In this document: in pieces, positions 25,962 through 35,123 of the stretch
Numbering within the stretch: the first letter of the stretch is position 1
How the letters are laid out: the number at the start of each line of letters is the position of its first letter
The notes under the pieces: model-generated
Seen by the model: only the letters and a program-made list of their open reading frames with translations
Database searches by the model: none
What the model was told of the DNA's origin: nothing
Position numbers and translations under genes: made by a program
Source: JAVBLV01 sp031553195
GTDB lineage: Bacteria > Bacteroidota > Bacteroidia > Bacteroidales > P3
NCBI GenBank assembly: GCA_031553195.1
Contig: JAVBLV010000064.1
Location: 10,381-74,380 of the forward strand
DNA length: 64,000 nt
Reading direction: 5' to 3'

Positions 25962-26906
25962 CTAAATTAGCCCTGCCTTTCTTGACATCTCCAGCATCCG
26001 TTCGATAGGTATCACTGCCTTATCTATTAATTCTTTAGATAGAATTATCTCGGGCTTTTCATGCAATAAACAATTATAAAGTTTTTCTAATGTGTTTAAT
26101 TTCATATATCTACAATCATTGCAAGCACAACTTTCATCGGGAGCCACCACTATAAATTCTTTATCGGGATTTTCTTTTTCCATTTGGTGAATAATTCCAG
26201 TTTCGGTAGCTACAATAAATTTTTTACAAGACGAATTTTTTACAAACTTCAACATAGCATTGGTAGAACCCACAAAATCGGCCAATTCCAAAACAGCTCC
26301 ATTACACTCCGGATGCGCAATTAACAAAGCATCTTTATTCTGTATTTTCAAATTCAACACTTTTTCAACTGTGAGTATATCATGTACTTCACATACTCCA
26401 TCCCAAAGAATCATATTCCGGCCGGTAACACGATTCAAATAAGCGCCTAAATTTTTATCCGGAGCAAATATGATTTGTTGATTTTCAGGAATTTCTCTAA
26501 TCAATTTTTCTGCATTTCCGGAAGTACAAATCAAATCGGACAAAGCTTTCACCTCCGCAGTGCAATTAATATAAGAAACTACCATTGCATCGGGATATTT
26601 CTTTTTAAATTCAGCTAATTTTTCTGCCAGACAAGAATCAGCCAAAGAACAACCGGCTTCCAAATCAGGCAAAATAACTTTTTTACTTGGATTCAATATT
26701 TTAGCCGTTTCAGCCATAAAATGTACGCCACAAAATACAATGAGTTCACAATCTGTTTTTTGCGCATAATTTGCCAGCGCTAAGCTATCTCCTATATAGT
26801 CAGATATATCTTGTATTTCAGGTATTTGATAATAATGTCCTAAAATAATAGCCTTTTTTTCGTTTTTTAAACGTATAATTTCTTCAATTAATTCTTTTGA
26901 TTCCAT
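25962..26906 (-). CDS. nadA: Quinolinate synthase A
   Basis: A 314-residue protein that condenses iminoaspartate with dihydroxyacetone phosphate to quinolinate in NAD synthesis. Motifs are ILGHYYQIPEIQDISDYIGDSLALA, the cluster cysteines in IVFCGVHFMAETA, ICTSGNA and CACNDCRYMKLNT, and ATETGIIHQM. The three Cys ligands of the oxygen-sensitive 4Fe-4S cluster appear present. nadB and nadC are not adjacent. The TAG stop is immediately followed by the frame of the deacylase gene, so the two are surely co-transcribed. Confidence 0.95.
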   Translation of the reverse strand: MESKELIEEIIRLKNEKKAIILGHYYQIPEIQDISDYIGDSLALANYAQKTDCELIVFCGVHFMAETAKILNPSKKVILPDLEAGCSLADSCLAEKLAEFKKKYPDAMVVSYINCTAEVKALSDLICTSGNAEKLIREIPENQQIIFAPDKNLGAYLNRVTGRNMILWDGVCEVHDILTVEKVLNLKIQNKDALLIAHPECNGAVLELADFVGSTNAMLKFVKNSSCKKFIVATETGIIHQMEKENPDKEFIVVAPDESCACNDCRYMKLNTLEKLYNCLLHEKPEIILSKELIDKAVIPIERMLEMSRKAGLI

Positions 26907-27631
26907 GAAAATTACATTTACTTTGCATCTGAAATTTTTCCAACGATGGATTTTACTTTTTAATACGTAATTCCGTTACGTTTATTACGAAGTTACATAA
27001 ATAAAACAATACAAATGTCGTCTTCTATTCAAATTTGAAATACTAAAATGATGAAATTTTCTCAGTATTTAAGCAAATACTATGTTATCAGAAGATTAAC
27101 TTTTAGACTTCAATCTTCCAATTTTAGACTTCTTAGATAAATAATAAATATAATATTTCTTTAAAAGAATATGATTCTTATTATTGCTTGTCAATTTGGT
27201 CGATAAAAAAACAGATATAAATTTTGTTTTCCGAAAAAAGATAGTTTAGGATTGAGTTATTCACTATTTATTTTTTCTTAGATATATTGTTATCAGTTAT
27301 TTATTACTTTATTAACAGTCAGTGGATAAGTTTATTATTTCATATTTTTTTTGCTAAGTGTATGTTCTGAGTTGTTTAAAAAGGACTGATAAAATGGAAA
27401 ATTAAATGGGTTTTTCCACAATGGGATATTTTAAGAACAACTATAAAAAAGATAAGCGAAGTTATTGAACTGTTTTCAACTTTATCTATGTTAAAAACGC
27501 AATATGTTGGGAATATGAGAACTATTTTTTTTTCTAATATCAATGATAAAGATTAAATGTTTAAGGGATAAAAAATTGGAATAAGAACGTAACTTTGCAG
27601 TCATAAAATGTTATCAACAATGGATAGAAAA
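26907..27631. other. AT-rich 0.7-kb gap, weak candidate replication origin
   Basis: This is the longest gap without any gene or relic. It contains several DnaA-box-like 9-mers: TTATTCACT (27257-27265), TTATCCACT on the minus strand (27321-27329), TTTTCCACA (27412-27420) and TTATCAACA (27611-27619). They sit in very AT-rich DNA between divergent nadA and rpiB. A -7 box TAACTTTG at 27590-27597 serves rpiB. Only one 9-mer fits TTWTnCACA exactly. No dnaA, dnaN or parAB is in the window. Confidence 0.3.
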
Positions 27632-28072
27632 ATGAAAATAATTCCTATAGCTTCCGACCATGCCGGATATGAAATGAAACAGTTTTTAATTCAAGAACTT
27701 GAAAAACAAGGTTATGAAATAAATGATTATGGAACTCATTCAACAGAAAGCGTTGATTATCCGGATTACATACATCCTTTAGCTTCGGATATGAATAAGG
27801 GTTTATACGATTTAGGCATTGTGTTATGTGGAAGTGGAAACGGGGTTCAAATAGTGGCAAATAAGTATCAACAAGTACGTTGCGCGCTTTGTTGGATACC
27901 TGAGATTGCAAAATTAGCTCGTCAACATAATAATGCGAATATTCTTTCATTGCCGGCTCGTTTTGTTGATAAAGAATTGGCTTTGGGAATAGTAAAACTT
28001 TTTCTGGAGACACCTTTTGAAGGAGGAAGACATCAGGCGAGGGTGGATAAGATTGCTATAAGACCTTGTTAA
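27632..28072 (+). CDS. rpiB: Ribose-5-phosphate isomerase B
   Basis: A 146-residue protein starting MKIIPIASDHAGYEMKQFL, with DYPDYIHPLA, the active-site VLCGSGNGVQIVANK, and RQHNNANILSLPARF. RpiB interconverts ribose-5-P and ribulose-5-P in the pentose phosphate pathway. The frame opens eight codons earlier, but the -7 box TAACTTTG at 27590-27597 puts the transcript start right at that earlier ATG, so the ATG at 27632 is preferred. The catalytic Cys is in LCGSGNG. Confidence 0.94.
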   Translation: MKIIPIASDHAGYEMKQFLIQELEKQGYEINDYGTHSTESVDYPDYIHPLASDMNKGLYDLGIVLCGSGNGVQIVANKYQQVRCALCWIPEIAKLARQHNNANILSLPARFVDKELALGIVKLFLETPFEGGRHQARVDKIAIRPC

Positions 28073-28086
28073 ACATACATTCCGAC

Positions 28087-28135
28087 AAAATAAGAAAGCT
28101 TGATAAAAAGTGAATTTATCAAGCTTTCTTATTTT
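28087..28135. terminator. Perfect bidirectional terminator between rpiB and the TonB receptor
   Basis: A 21-bp perfect stem: 28087-28107 (core AAGAAAGCTTGATAAA) pairs with 28115-28135 around a 7-base loop. It has A- and T-runs on the two sides, and so serves both convergent genes. Confidence 0.92.
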
Positions 28136-28148
28136 ATAGTATTGGTTA

Positions 28149-30950
28149 TTAAAATTTTGCGTTTACTTGAAAAATGAATGTCCGGGGAGCAGAAACATCC
28201 ATTGGACGTAAAGTATATTCTGTATTTAAAAGGTTATTCATCATTCCCCAAATCTGAATTTTTTTAGTGATTTCTATTCCTATACGAAGGTCCATAGCAA
28301 AGTATCCTGTATTGTGTTCCATCCAATAATCGTGTAATCCGGGGAAAATTATACTACGTACGGCATCCATAATATCCATTTGTGATTTTTCACGTTCGTC
28401 TACTAAAAAATAGTCAACAGCCAACGTTTTAGATTTGTAAGTTAAATTTACTCCAATGTCTAATCGATTCCAAATAAAATCAATAACGCCTTTAAAAGAA
28501 TGTTTTTGACGATATTTTAAATATTTCGAATCATTGGATTTTTCCTTCATATCCAAGGGATCCGTTGATTCATGTTCGGCTTTTTCTTGCCAATCAGCAT
28601 CAATCGGCATAATGTAAACGTATCCTATGTTATAGATAATTTTACTTTTTGAAGTAATTTCGCACAATCCGGCAGTGGAAACGTCTATTCCATATATTTT
28701 TGCGCGGTTTACATTGGCGAAACGCGTTCCTAATCCGGGCATATCCCCATTCATAACCATATCAATAACTTCCGAGAGATTATCGACGTATTCGTAAGTG
28801 GTATTATTAAATAGGCCGAATTGGAATTCTATCATATCTTTGTAGTAAGTGTAAAAACCTGCCAGATCTAAGAATCCTTTGAAAGGTCCGATCTGATAGC
28901 CCTGTTTTATTCCTATTTCTGCATTGTATCCGCTTTCGGGGCGCAGATCTTTGTTCGGATATGCGGCAATGCCTCCAATATCTTTATATACAAACTTTTC
29001 CGTAATAGAAGGGTATCGATAGCCTTGTCCGAATGAAGCCCTTATAAAAGTGTATTCTGCCAATTCATAATTTAACCCCGACCGAAATACCGGCCTAAAG
29101 GGCAATTTTAAGCCGAATATGTCCGTTTCGGCTTCTCTATAAAGGGAATCTACCCTGTAATACTCAAAACGCGCTCCAAGCGAAACATTCAACTTGTCGA
29201 AAAACTTTTGGTCATATTGAAAATAAGCGCCGACATTATCGCTTTGATGATTTCCGCTTACAGGCGATTTGTTTGAAAGATGCTCAAACGTCATGCCTGA
29301 AGTGAATTGAATGTTCTCCATATTCTTATTAAACTGGTAATCTAAATAATACGTAGATGTATGGTCGGCGGGTGAGTTTTTATTTGCGGGTTTATTGATA
29401 TTCAATAACCAAGGGAGCATTTCCGATTGATCTGAAGGAATAGGTAATCGCGCCATAATAAACGATAAAAGATCCACGTAATCTGCAGCGGAAGCATTTG
29501 GAAAATAACGGTTTCCTAAGGCTACAGCTTGGTCTGCCAGACCTTGGGCGTTTCCCGTTGACAAAACATCCAGTAAGGAAGGCAGAAAATCTCCGATTAA
29601 CTGTTGTGGGTTTTGTATTATACTGATTAGTTCAGGTAAATTATCGGTATTAAAACCCATATTGGTAGCAATATCCGAAAAAGATTTATCGGTAGAATTA
29701 GAGATGATTTGATCTGATTTGTAGTAATAACGCCCTTTTACTTTATGACTGATTTTGTTATTTTCGTCATAATAGTTGAAAAAAGGATCTATATAAAATG
29801 TATTTCCTTGACGGTTCATGTTGGTCATAGGTGATTGAACGTAAGGTTCATCTGCGGAACGCCAAATAAAAAATCCTGAATAATTGTTAGATAAAACGTT
29901 GGCGTTTAATCCGTAAGTCATTCCTTGACGGATGGGGTCATGATAAGTAATATTACCTCCAAAACGTACGCGTTGGTTATAGTTATCAACTCTGTATCCT
30001 TCGTTGGTAAATAAGTCCAATCCTCCTGAGACGTCCCAATTGCCGATTCTTCGGCTGTGAGAGACGTCTATCCCTGTATAAAGCGGATTACGGATGCCGG
30101 ATAATAAATTTTTTCTGAGAAGCGGATCCACATCAAATTTTCCTTCATACCAAAAATCTTTTTCCCACCAAACGTAATCTTCATTTTTAGGATCTAAATA
30201 CACTCCAAGGAATGTATTGACAGTGGTTTGAGGATCTAAATTGGGTCGTTTGGTGCGTACATTTATCAATCCATTTAAAGCGGAAGATCCATATAATACC
30301 GAAGATGCTCCTTTGATGACCTCTACTTGTTCTACATTTTCCATTGGAACTACGTTCCAGTTGACCTCCCCTACCCCAGGAGTTAGTATGGACATTCCAT
30401 CTACCAACACGAGGCTCCGGCTTCCAACGCCATAAGTCCAACCGCTTCCTCCTCGTATTGAAGGTTGTTTATCAGTAATATCAACCCCTGGTAAAGTATT
30501 CAAAACTACGCTTAAGTCTGTGGCGTTTTGTTTTTCTAAATTCTCCGGTTTCAATAACTCCATTGATACCGTGATTTCGCTTAATTTTTGTTCAAAACGT
30601 CCGGCGCTGATAACCACTCCCTCCAATAATGTTGCCTGTTCTTTGAGGTATATATTCAAACTGATGGTTTGGTTTTTTGATACCACCAAAGGATGCGTTT
30701 GAGACTCATATCCTATGTAACTAAAAGAAATAATGGTTCCTCCTTCGGGAATTTTCAGTTCATAATATCCCTTTTCATTAGTTGAAGTTCCTTTGGTTTC
30801 ATCTTTATCTTTATAAAAAACGCTAACCCCATAAAGAGCTTCATCAGTTTTAGCGTCATAAACGTAACCTTTTACTATTTGAGCAAAGGAAGATGTTGTT
30901 ATATTTGTAAATATAAAGAGAGAAAATAATAAAGTAAATCTAGTTTTCAT
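28149..30950 (-). CDS. TonB-dependent outer-membrane receptor
   Basis: A 933-residue receptor with a signal peptide (MKTRFTLLFSLFIFTNITTSSFAQ), a carboxypeptidase-regulatory-like beta domain (IVKGYVYDAKTDEALYGVSVFYKD...SFSYIGYES), a plug (VVLNTLPGVDITDKQPSIRGGSGWTYGVGSRSLVLVDG...EVIKGASSVLYGSSALNGLINV) and a long beta-barrel ending NAKF with a terminal aromatic. No SusD partner is adjacent, so this is probably not a polysaccharide system; iron, cobalamin or small-molecule uptake is likelier. A -7 box lies upstream at 30973-30980. The start six codons after the first possible Met gives the cleaner signal. Confidence 0.93.
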   Translation of the reverse strand: MKTRFTLLFSLFIFTNITTSSFAQIVKGYVYDAKTDEALYGVSVFYKDKDETKGTSTNEKGYYELKIPEGGTIISFSYIGYESQTHPLVVSKNQTISLNIYLKEQATLLEGVVISAGRFEQKLSEITVSMELLKPENLEKQNATDLSVVLNTLPGVDITDKQPSIRGGSGWTYGVGSRSLVLVDGMSILTPGVGEVNWNVVPMENVEQVEVIKGASSVLYGSSALNGLINVRTKRPNLDPQTTVNTFLGVYLDPKNEDYVWWEKDFWYEGKFDVDPLLRKNLLSGIRNPLYTGIDVSHSRRIGNWDVSGGLDLFTNEGYRVDNYNQRVRFGGNITYHDPIRQGMTYGLNANVLSNNYSGFFIWRSADEPYVQSPMTNMNRQGNTFYIDPFFNYYDENNKISHKVKGRYYYKSDQIISNSTDKSFSDIATNMGFNTDNLPELISIIQNPQQLIGDFLPSLLDVLSTGNAQGLADQAVALGNRYFPNASAADYVDLLSFIMARLPIPSDQSEMLPWLLNINKPANKNSPADHTSTYYLDYQFNKNMENIQFTSGMTFEHLSNKSPVSGNHQSDNVGAYFQYDQKFFDKLNVSLGARFEYYRVDSLYREAETDIFGLKLPFRPVFRSGLNYELAEYTFIRASFGQGYRYPSITEKFVYKDIGGIAAYPNKDLRPESGYNAEIGIKQGYQIGPFKGFLDLAGFYTYYKDMIEFQFGLFNNTTYEYVDNLSEVIDMVMNGDMPGLGTRFANVNRAKIYGIDVSTAGLCEITSKSKIIYNIGYVYIMPIDADWQEKAEHESTDPLDMKEKSNDSKYLKYRQKHSFKGVIDFIWNRLDIGVNLTYKSKTLAVDYFLVDEREKSQMDIMDAVRSIIFPGLHDYWMEHNTGYFAMDLRIGIEITKKIQIWGMMNNLLNTEYTLRPMDVSAPRTFIFQVNAKF

Positions 30951-30972
30951 TATACGATTTTTATACATTGCA

Positions 30973-30980
30973 CAAAGGTA
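30973..30980 (-). promoter_or_regulatory. -7 box (TACCTTTG) for the TonB receptor
   Basis: Minus-strand TACCTTTG matches TAnnTTTG and lies 23 bp upstream of the ATG. No good -33 element is visible. Confidence 0.5.
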
Positions 30981-31017
30981 CTAAAGAATGTGAAATTAAA
31001 GGAAATACAGTAAACAG

Positions 31018-31050
31018 AAAAGGGCGCCGAATCAATTTAGCGCCCTTTTT
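31018..31050 (-). terminator. Terminator after the calycin-like lipoprotein gene
   Basis: AAAAGGGCGC at 31018-31027 pairs with GCGCCCTTTT at 31040-31049 around a 12-base loop. It has T-rich sequence on both sides and lies 19 bp beyond the stop at 31069. Confidence 0.88.
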
Positions 31051-31068
31051 AAATCATTTTTTTCGAAT

Positions 31069-31566
31069 TTATTTTGTTCCGGTAAAAACAACCGTAATCA
31101 TGCTCATTACTTTTATGTTTACCGAAGCGTTATTTCCCGAAACAGTTCCATCAATAACTACTGGAATCTGAGTAACTTGGCTGCCTGCAAATACAATCGG
31201 TTCAGACAATACTACAGTGGTGTTTCCCGAAAGTTTTGTCGCCCCGCTTCCTCCGTCAGATGTAGTTACCGGGCAAGTTACATTCATTGGAATTTGTTGT
31301 CCTGCAATAGGCAATATTTGGTTCATTTGAAGTTTTGCGCTATTTTCGCCGACATAGGTTATAGCAATACTCACGCTATCGATGGTTTGAGCGGGAATAC
31401 CAAATGCAGGCATAGCGGGAACGTCTATTTTCCCATTATAAGTTCCTGCGGCAGTTTTTGCATAATCGGTAACTACCGGTTCAGGATCGTCGCCTTTATT
31501 GCAAGATGTAACGGAAAAGGCTAAAGCAAAAGCCATTAATAACCATAATTTGTTTAATACTTTCAT
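31069..31566 (-). CDS. Lipoprotein with calycin-like domain
   Basis: A 165-residue lipoprotein: MKVLNKLWLLMAFALAFSVTSC, then NKGDDPEPVVTDYAKTAAGTYNGKIDV. The body is beta-rich with alternating hydrophobic residues, with the opening AAGTYNGK typical of the Bacteroidota calycin-like lipoproteins. It is an envelope protein, with ligand unknown. It forms a two-lipoprotein stretch with the following upstream gene. Confidence 0.7.
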   Translation of the reverse strand: MKVLNKLWLLMAFALAFSVTSCNKGDDPEPVVTDYAKTAAGTYNGKIDVPAMPAFGIPAQTIDSVSIAITYVGENSAKLQMNQILPIAGQQIPMNVTCPVTTSDGGSGATKLSGNTTVVLSEPIVFAGSQVTQIPVVIDGTVSGNNASVNIKVMSMITVVFTGTK

Positions 31567-31676
31567 AGATTTGACTTTTTAATTGTTGTTGAATATACTT
31601 ACTTCTAAATTAATTGTTTTTCAGATGCTTTAATTTATTCCGGGTAAAGAATAAAACTGTTGTTGCATAAGAAATT

Positions 31677-32309
31677 TTATTCGTTCCTATATGTTACTCC
31701 TGAAAAATCGGTAATGGACCCATTATAATTTCCATTTACTCTTGTGTCATTTTCAAAAATTAGTTCATAGCTAAACGAATAGGAATCTTTGTTTCTCGAA
31801 ATGGTAAGGGATCCGCTTTTGCAATTTGAATAATTATTTAGTTTTCCATCGCTTACATATGCGCAATTCGGCATATAAAAGTTTTTTTGGTCATCGTATT
31901 TTTTATTTTCCCGGGACAAATATGAATAAGTTAGAAGTCCCAATCCAATGGAATCAGGAAATTGAAAGTGAAATAAAACGGAGTAGACCTCTTTTGCCGT
32001 TTCGTTGTAATTAACATTAGAAAATTCCAAGTTTTGACAAAAATCATGTCTAACGATAGGGAAATGCTCTTCTATTACAGTATCGATGTCATTAATAATT
32101 GTATCCCTCTGTGCGATACTATCATAAATATAAGGCAAAACCTCATCCGTCAGAGTTGCATAATTTGTTGCATAAACCTTTCCGCCTGTCTGGAAACTTC
32201 CATTTTTCACAGGAAATACTGTAGCTGGGTCTTCTTCCGGTTCGCATGCTGCAAACAATAAAACGATAACTATTAAGAGGTATGCAGACTTTTTAAAAAT
32301 AGCTTTCAT
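31677..32309 (-). CDS. Hypothetical lipoprotein
   Basis: A 210-residue lipoprotein: MKAIFKKSAYLLIVIVLLFAAC, then EPEEDPATVFPVKNGSFQTGGKVYATNY. The sequence is beta-rich and ends ITDFSGVTYRNE; I do not recognise a family. Three cysteines in the mature part could form a disulfide. A minus-strand -7 box TATCTTTG lies at 32375-32382. Confidence 0.7.
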   Translation of the reverse strand: MKAIFKKSAYLLIVIVLLFAACEPEEDPATVFPVKNGSFQTGGKVYATNYATLTDEVLPYIYDSIAQRDTIINDIDTVIEEHFPIVRHDFCQNLEFSNVNYNETAKEVYSVLFHFQFPDSIGLGLLTYSYLSRENKKYDDQKNFYMPNCAYVSDGKLNNYSNCKSGSLTISRNKDSYSFSYELIFENDTRVNGNYNGSITDFSGVTYRNE

Positions 32310-32374
32310 TTTAATGGATTTTGTGTTTCGTGATAAAATAGCAAGGTATAATGTTCATACTTAGATATAGAGTA

Positions 32375-32382
32375 CAAAGATA
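32375..32382 (-). promoter_or_regulatory. -7 box (TATCTTTG) for the hypothetical lipoprotein
   Basis: Minus-strand TATCTTTG, 66 bp before the ATG. No TTTG is at the expected -33 distance. Confidence 0.45.
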
Positions 32383-32428
32383 CAGTTTACTTGGTATTTT
32401 TCATAATCTTGGAAAATATTCTGTATTT

Positions 32429-33562
32429 TTATTTTAATGGAGAAATGTCTTTACCATATACTCGACGCCGGATGACTTCTTTGTACCCTTCATATTTTTC
32501 CCAAATTTTCACGGCCTCATTTCCATCGATCTGAGGGTTTGTAAGCGCTTTTTGAACATTGTATTTTATATAAGCTTTATTCATCTGGGCATAGTATAGC
32601 GAATGAATTCCCTTATGTTGCCATTCTGGCCGTACTCCATTCATATAAAGGTCTATATAATCGTATTTGTGTAAAGCTCTTAACAAATGATACCATCCGA
32701 AAGGAAAAAGCCGGCCTTTTGCTTTTTGATATGCTCTGGAGAGCGAAGGCAGACTAACGCCGAATCCGGCTATTTCGTCCATTTCGTCAATAATAAGACT
32801 AATAAATTGAGGTTTTAAAAAAGGAAAATATTGTTTTAAATACCAATCTATTTCCTTCTCGGTAAGGGGGACGAATCCGTATAAACCTTCAAAACTGGCA
32901 TTGAGAGCATGAAAGAATTTTCGGGCATAGGGCATAATTTCTTTTTTCAGACTCTTGAATTCAGGAACTTTAAGTTTATACTTTTCTTTTATCAATTCAT
33001 TAATCCGTTCTATTTTATCAGGGACAGGTTGGGATGCGGGGATTTCATACTGAATCCATTCGCATTCGCTTTTGAATCCGGTTTTTTCCAATAATTCGAT
33101 ATAATACTCATAGTTGTACCAATTACTGGTACTTGATAAAACATCGAATCCTTTTACCAACAAGCATTCTTTATCCATATCGGTAAAGCCCAGCGGTCCG
33201 TGTATTTCGGTGAGATTATTTTCCAATCCCCATTGTTCGACGGTATTTACTAATGCCCGGCAGACTTCAATATCGTTTATTGTATCGAACCATCCGAAAC
33301 GAACCTTTTTTTGTTTGAATAATTCATTAGCCCTAGTATTGATAATGCCTGCGATACGCCCTACTATTTTATTGTCTTTATATGCCAGCCAAAGCCTTAA
33401 ATTACAATATTCTCTTGAAGGGTTTTTTGTTGAAAAGGTTTTTCGCTCATCCATATTCAGGGCAGGAATATAGTATGGATTCCCTTTATACAACCGGTTG
33501 GGAAATTGGATGAATTTATTCAATTCTTTTTTAGTAACCACTTCTTGTATTTGTACAGACAT
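32429..33562 (-). CDS. GNAT-like N-acetyltransferase-fold protein
   Basis: A 377-residue protein starting MSVQIQEVVTKKELNKFIQFPNRLYKGNPYYIPAL. Segments such as RLWLAYKDNKIVGRIAGIIN, EIHGPLGFTDMDKECLLVKGFD and the C-terminal NGVRPEWQHKGIHSLYYAQM place it in a large Bacteroidota GNAT-fold group. It lies 53 bp after the serine palmitoyltransferase gene. A role in sphingolipid or related acylation would fit the neighbourhood but is inferred. Catalytic residues cannot be named. Confidence 0.7.
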   Translation of the reverse strand: MSVQIQEVVTKKELNKFIQFPNRLYKGNPYYIPALNMDERKTFSTKNPSREYCNLRLWLAYKDNKIVGRIAGIINTRANELFKQKKVRFGWFDTINDIEVCRALVNTVEQWGLENNLTEIHGPLGFTDMDKECLLVKGFDVLSSTSNWYNYEYYIELLEKTGFKSECEWIQYEIPASQPVPDKIERINELIKEKYKLKVPEFKSLKKEIMPYARKFFHALNASFEGLYGFVPLTEKEIDWYLKQYFPFLKPQFISLIIDEMDEIAGFGVSLPSLSRAYQKAKGRLFPFGWYHLLRALHKYDYIDLYMNGVRPEWQHKGIHSLYYAQMNKAYIKYNVQKALTNPQIDGNEAVKIWEKYEGYKEVIRRRVYGKDISPLK

Positions 33563-33615
33563 AAACAATGTTTTAATTATACAAAATCTTAAGAGCTTAT
33601 AATTAAATTATTAGA

Positions 33616-34800
33616 TTAAAGTATTCCCAAATTTTTGGCGCATTCATGAATCTTATTCAATGCGTAATCTATTTGTTTTGTTGTATGCGTGGCCATTAGA
33701 GAAAAACGAATAAGCGTATCTTCAGGTTTTACGGCGGGCGTCATTACAGGATTTACGAACACGCCTTCTTCAAATAACATCTTGGTGACGCGAAAAGTCT
33801 TCTCATTATCTCTAATAAAAATAGGAATAATAGGCGTTTCCGTATGCCCGATTTCAAATCCTAAATCACGGAATCCCTTTAATGCATAATTTGTAACTTT
33901 CCACAAATTTTCCTGACGTTCGGGTTCCGAAATCATAATTTCAAATGCCGCCATAGCTGCCGCCGTAGCCGCCGGAGAAATACTTGCGCTGAAAATATAA
34001 GAACGCGAATGGTGTTTCATGAAATTAATTGTCTCGGCGTCGCTGGCAATAAAGCCCCCGATAGAAGCTAGTGATTTACTGAACGTCCCCATAATTAAAT
34101 CGGTTTTTTGCCTTAAACCGAAATGATCGCAGGTTCCACGGCCTTGTTTACCCAAAACGCCTAATCCATGAGCTTCGTCTACCATTACCGAAGCGTTATA
34201 CTTGTCGGCCAATTCCATAAGTTTTGGCAACTTAACAATATCGCCTTCCATGCTGAATACGCCGTCTACTACGATTACTTTTACTCTTTCCGGATCGCAA
34301 CGCTGCAAAACTTTTTCCAAAGACTCCATGTCGTTGTGTTTGAATTTAATTGCATCGGCAAAACTTAAACGCCTTCCTTCAATGATAGACGCATGGTTTG
34401 TTTCATCAAAAATGAGGTAATCGCCTCGCGTGGCGACACATGGAATAACGCCGATATTTACGTGAAATCCTGTGGAATATAACATTACGCCATCTTTCCC
34501 CAAAAAATCAGCCAATTTGTTTTCAAATTCTATATGTAAATCCAAAGTCCCATTTAAAAAAGGAGAGCCGGCACAACCTGTTCCGTATTTGTCAATTGCA
34601 TTCTTAGCTGCTTCTTTTACTTTCGGATGATTTGTAAGTCCCAAGTAACTATTCGATCCGAACATTAGGACTTTTCTTCCATTCATCAATACTTCCGTAT
34701 CCTGGTCGCCGCTAATGGTTCTAAAATATGGATAAACTCCTGCCGCTTTTGTTTCCTGTGGCGCTGTATATTTTCCTAAACGTTGTCGTAATGGTTTCAT
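33616..34800 (-). CDS. spt: Serine palmitoyltransferase-like alpha-oxoamine synthase
   Basis: A 394-residue PLP enzyme. The start at MKPLRQRLGKYTAPQETKAAGVYPYFR resembles bacterial serine palmitoyltransferases, with FGSNSYLGLTNHPKV, GTGCAGSPFLNGTLDLH, DEAHGLGVLGKQGRG, and the PLP lysine in GTFSKSLASIGG. SPT joins serine and palmitoyl-CoA to 3-ketosphinganine, the first step of sphingolipid synthesis in Bacteroidota. A related KBL or BioF activity cannot be fully excluded, but the N-terminal YPYFR type favours SPT. The frame opens 13 codons earlier. Confidence 0.88.
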   Translation of the reverse strand: MKPLRQRLGKYTAPQETKAAGVYPYFRTISGDQDTEVLMNGRKVLMFGSNSYLGLTNHPKVKEAAKNAIDKYGTGCAGSPFLNGTLDLHIEFENKLADFLGKDGVMLYSTGFHVNIGVIPCVATRGDYLIFDETNHASIIEGRRLSFADAIKFKHNDMESLEKVLQRCDPERVKVIVVDGVFSMEGDIVKLPKLMELADKYNASVMVDEAHGLGVLGKQGRGTCDHFGLRQKTDLIMGTFSKSLASIGGFIASDAETINFMKHHSRSYIFSASISPAATAAAMAAFEIMISEPERQENLWKVTNYALKGFRDLGFEIGHTETPIIPIFIRDNEKTFRVTKMLFEEGVFVNPVMTPAVKPEDTLIRFSLMATHTTKQIDYALNKIHECAKNLGIL

Positions 34801-34843
34801 TTCTCTGTTTTTGTTGAACATAAATTCAATCCAGACCAATCAA

Positions 34844-34851
34844 CAAAGTTA
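34844..34851 (-). promoter_or_regulatory. -7 box (TAACTTTG) for spt
   Basis: Minus-strand TAACTTTG lies 44 bp upstream of the chosen ATG. The -33 element is unclear. Confidence 0.45.
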
Positions 34852-34983
34852 AGAAAATCTAATTTATAAAATGGTTCTTAAAAGGACGAAAGTTGAAATA
34901 TTAAAAATAAAATCCAGAATATCAATAGTATAGATTTATAAATATGTTGACAAATATCTTCAAGCACAATTTACATTACAATC

Positions 34984-35015
34984 TTGTCAGTTTTTAGACT
35001 TTATATTTACTTTTG
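34984..35015 (+). promoter_or_regulatory. Bacteroidota-type promoter for lplA
   Basis: TTG at 34984-34986, a 21-bp spacer, TACTTTTG at 35008-35015. It gives a leader of about 100 bases. Confidence 0.55.
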
Positions 35016-35123
35016 CATACATTACTGATTCACATAATTTGTTTTTTTTAGTAGATACGAATATGGGAAATGGATATGTCGATAGACTATTTGAAATAGT
35101 AAAAATTTATTATTTAGTACTTT

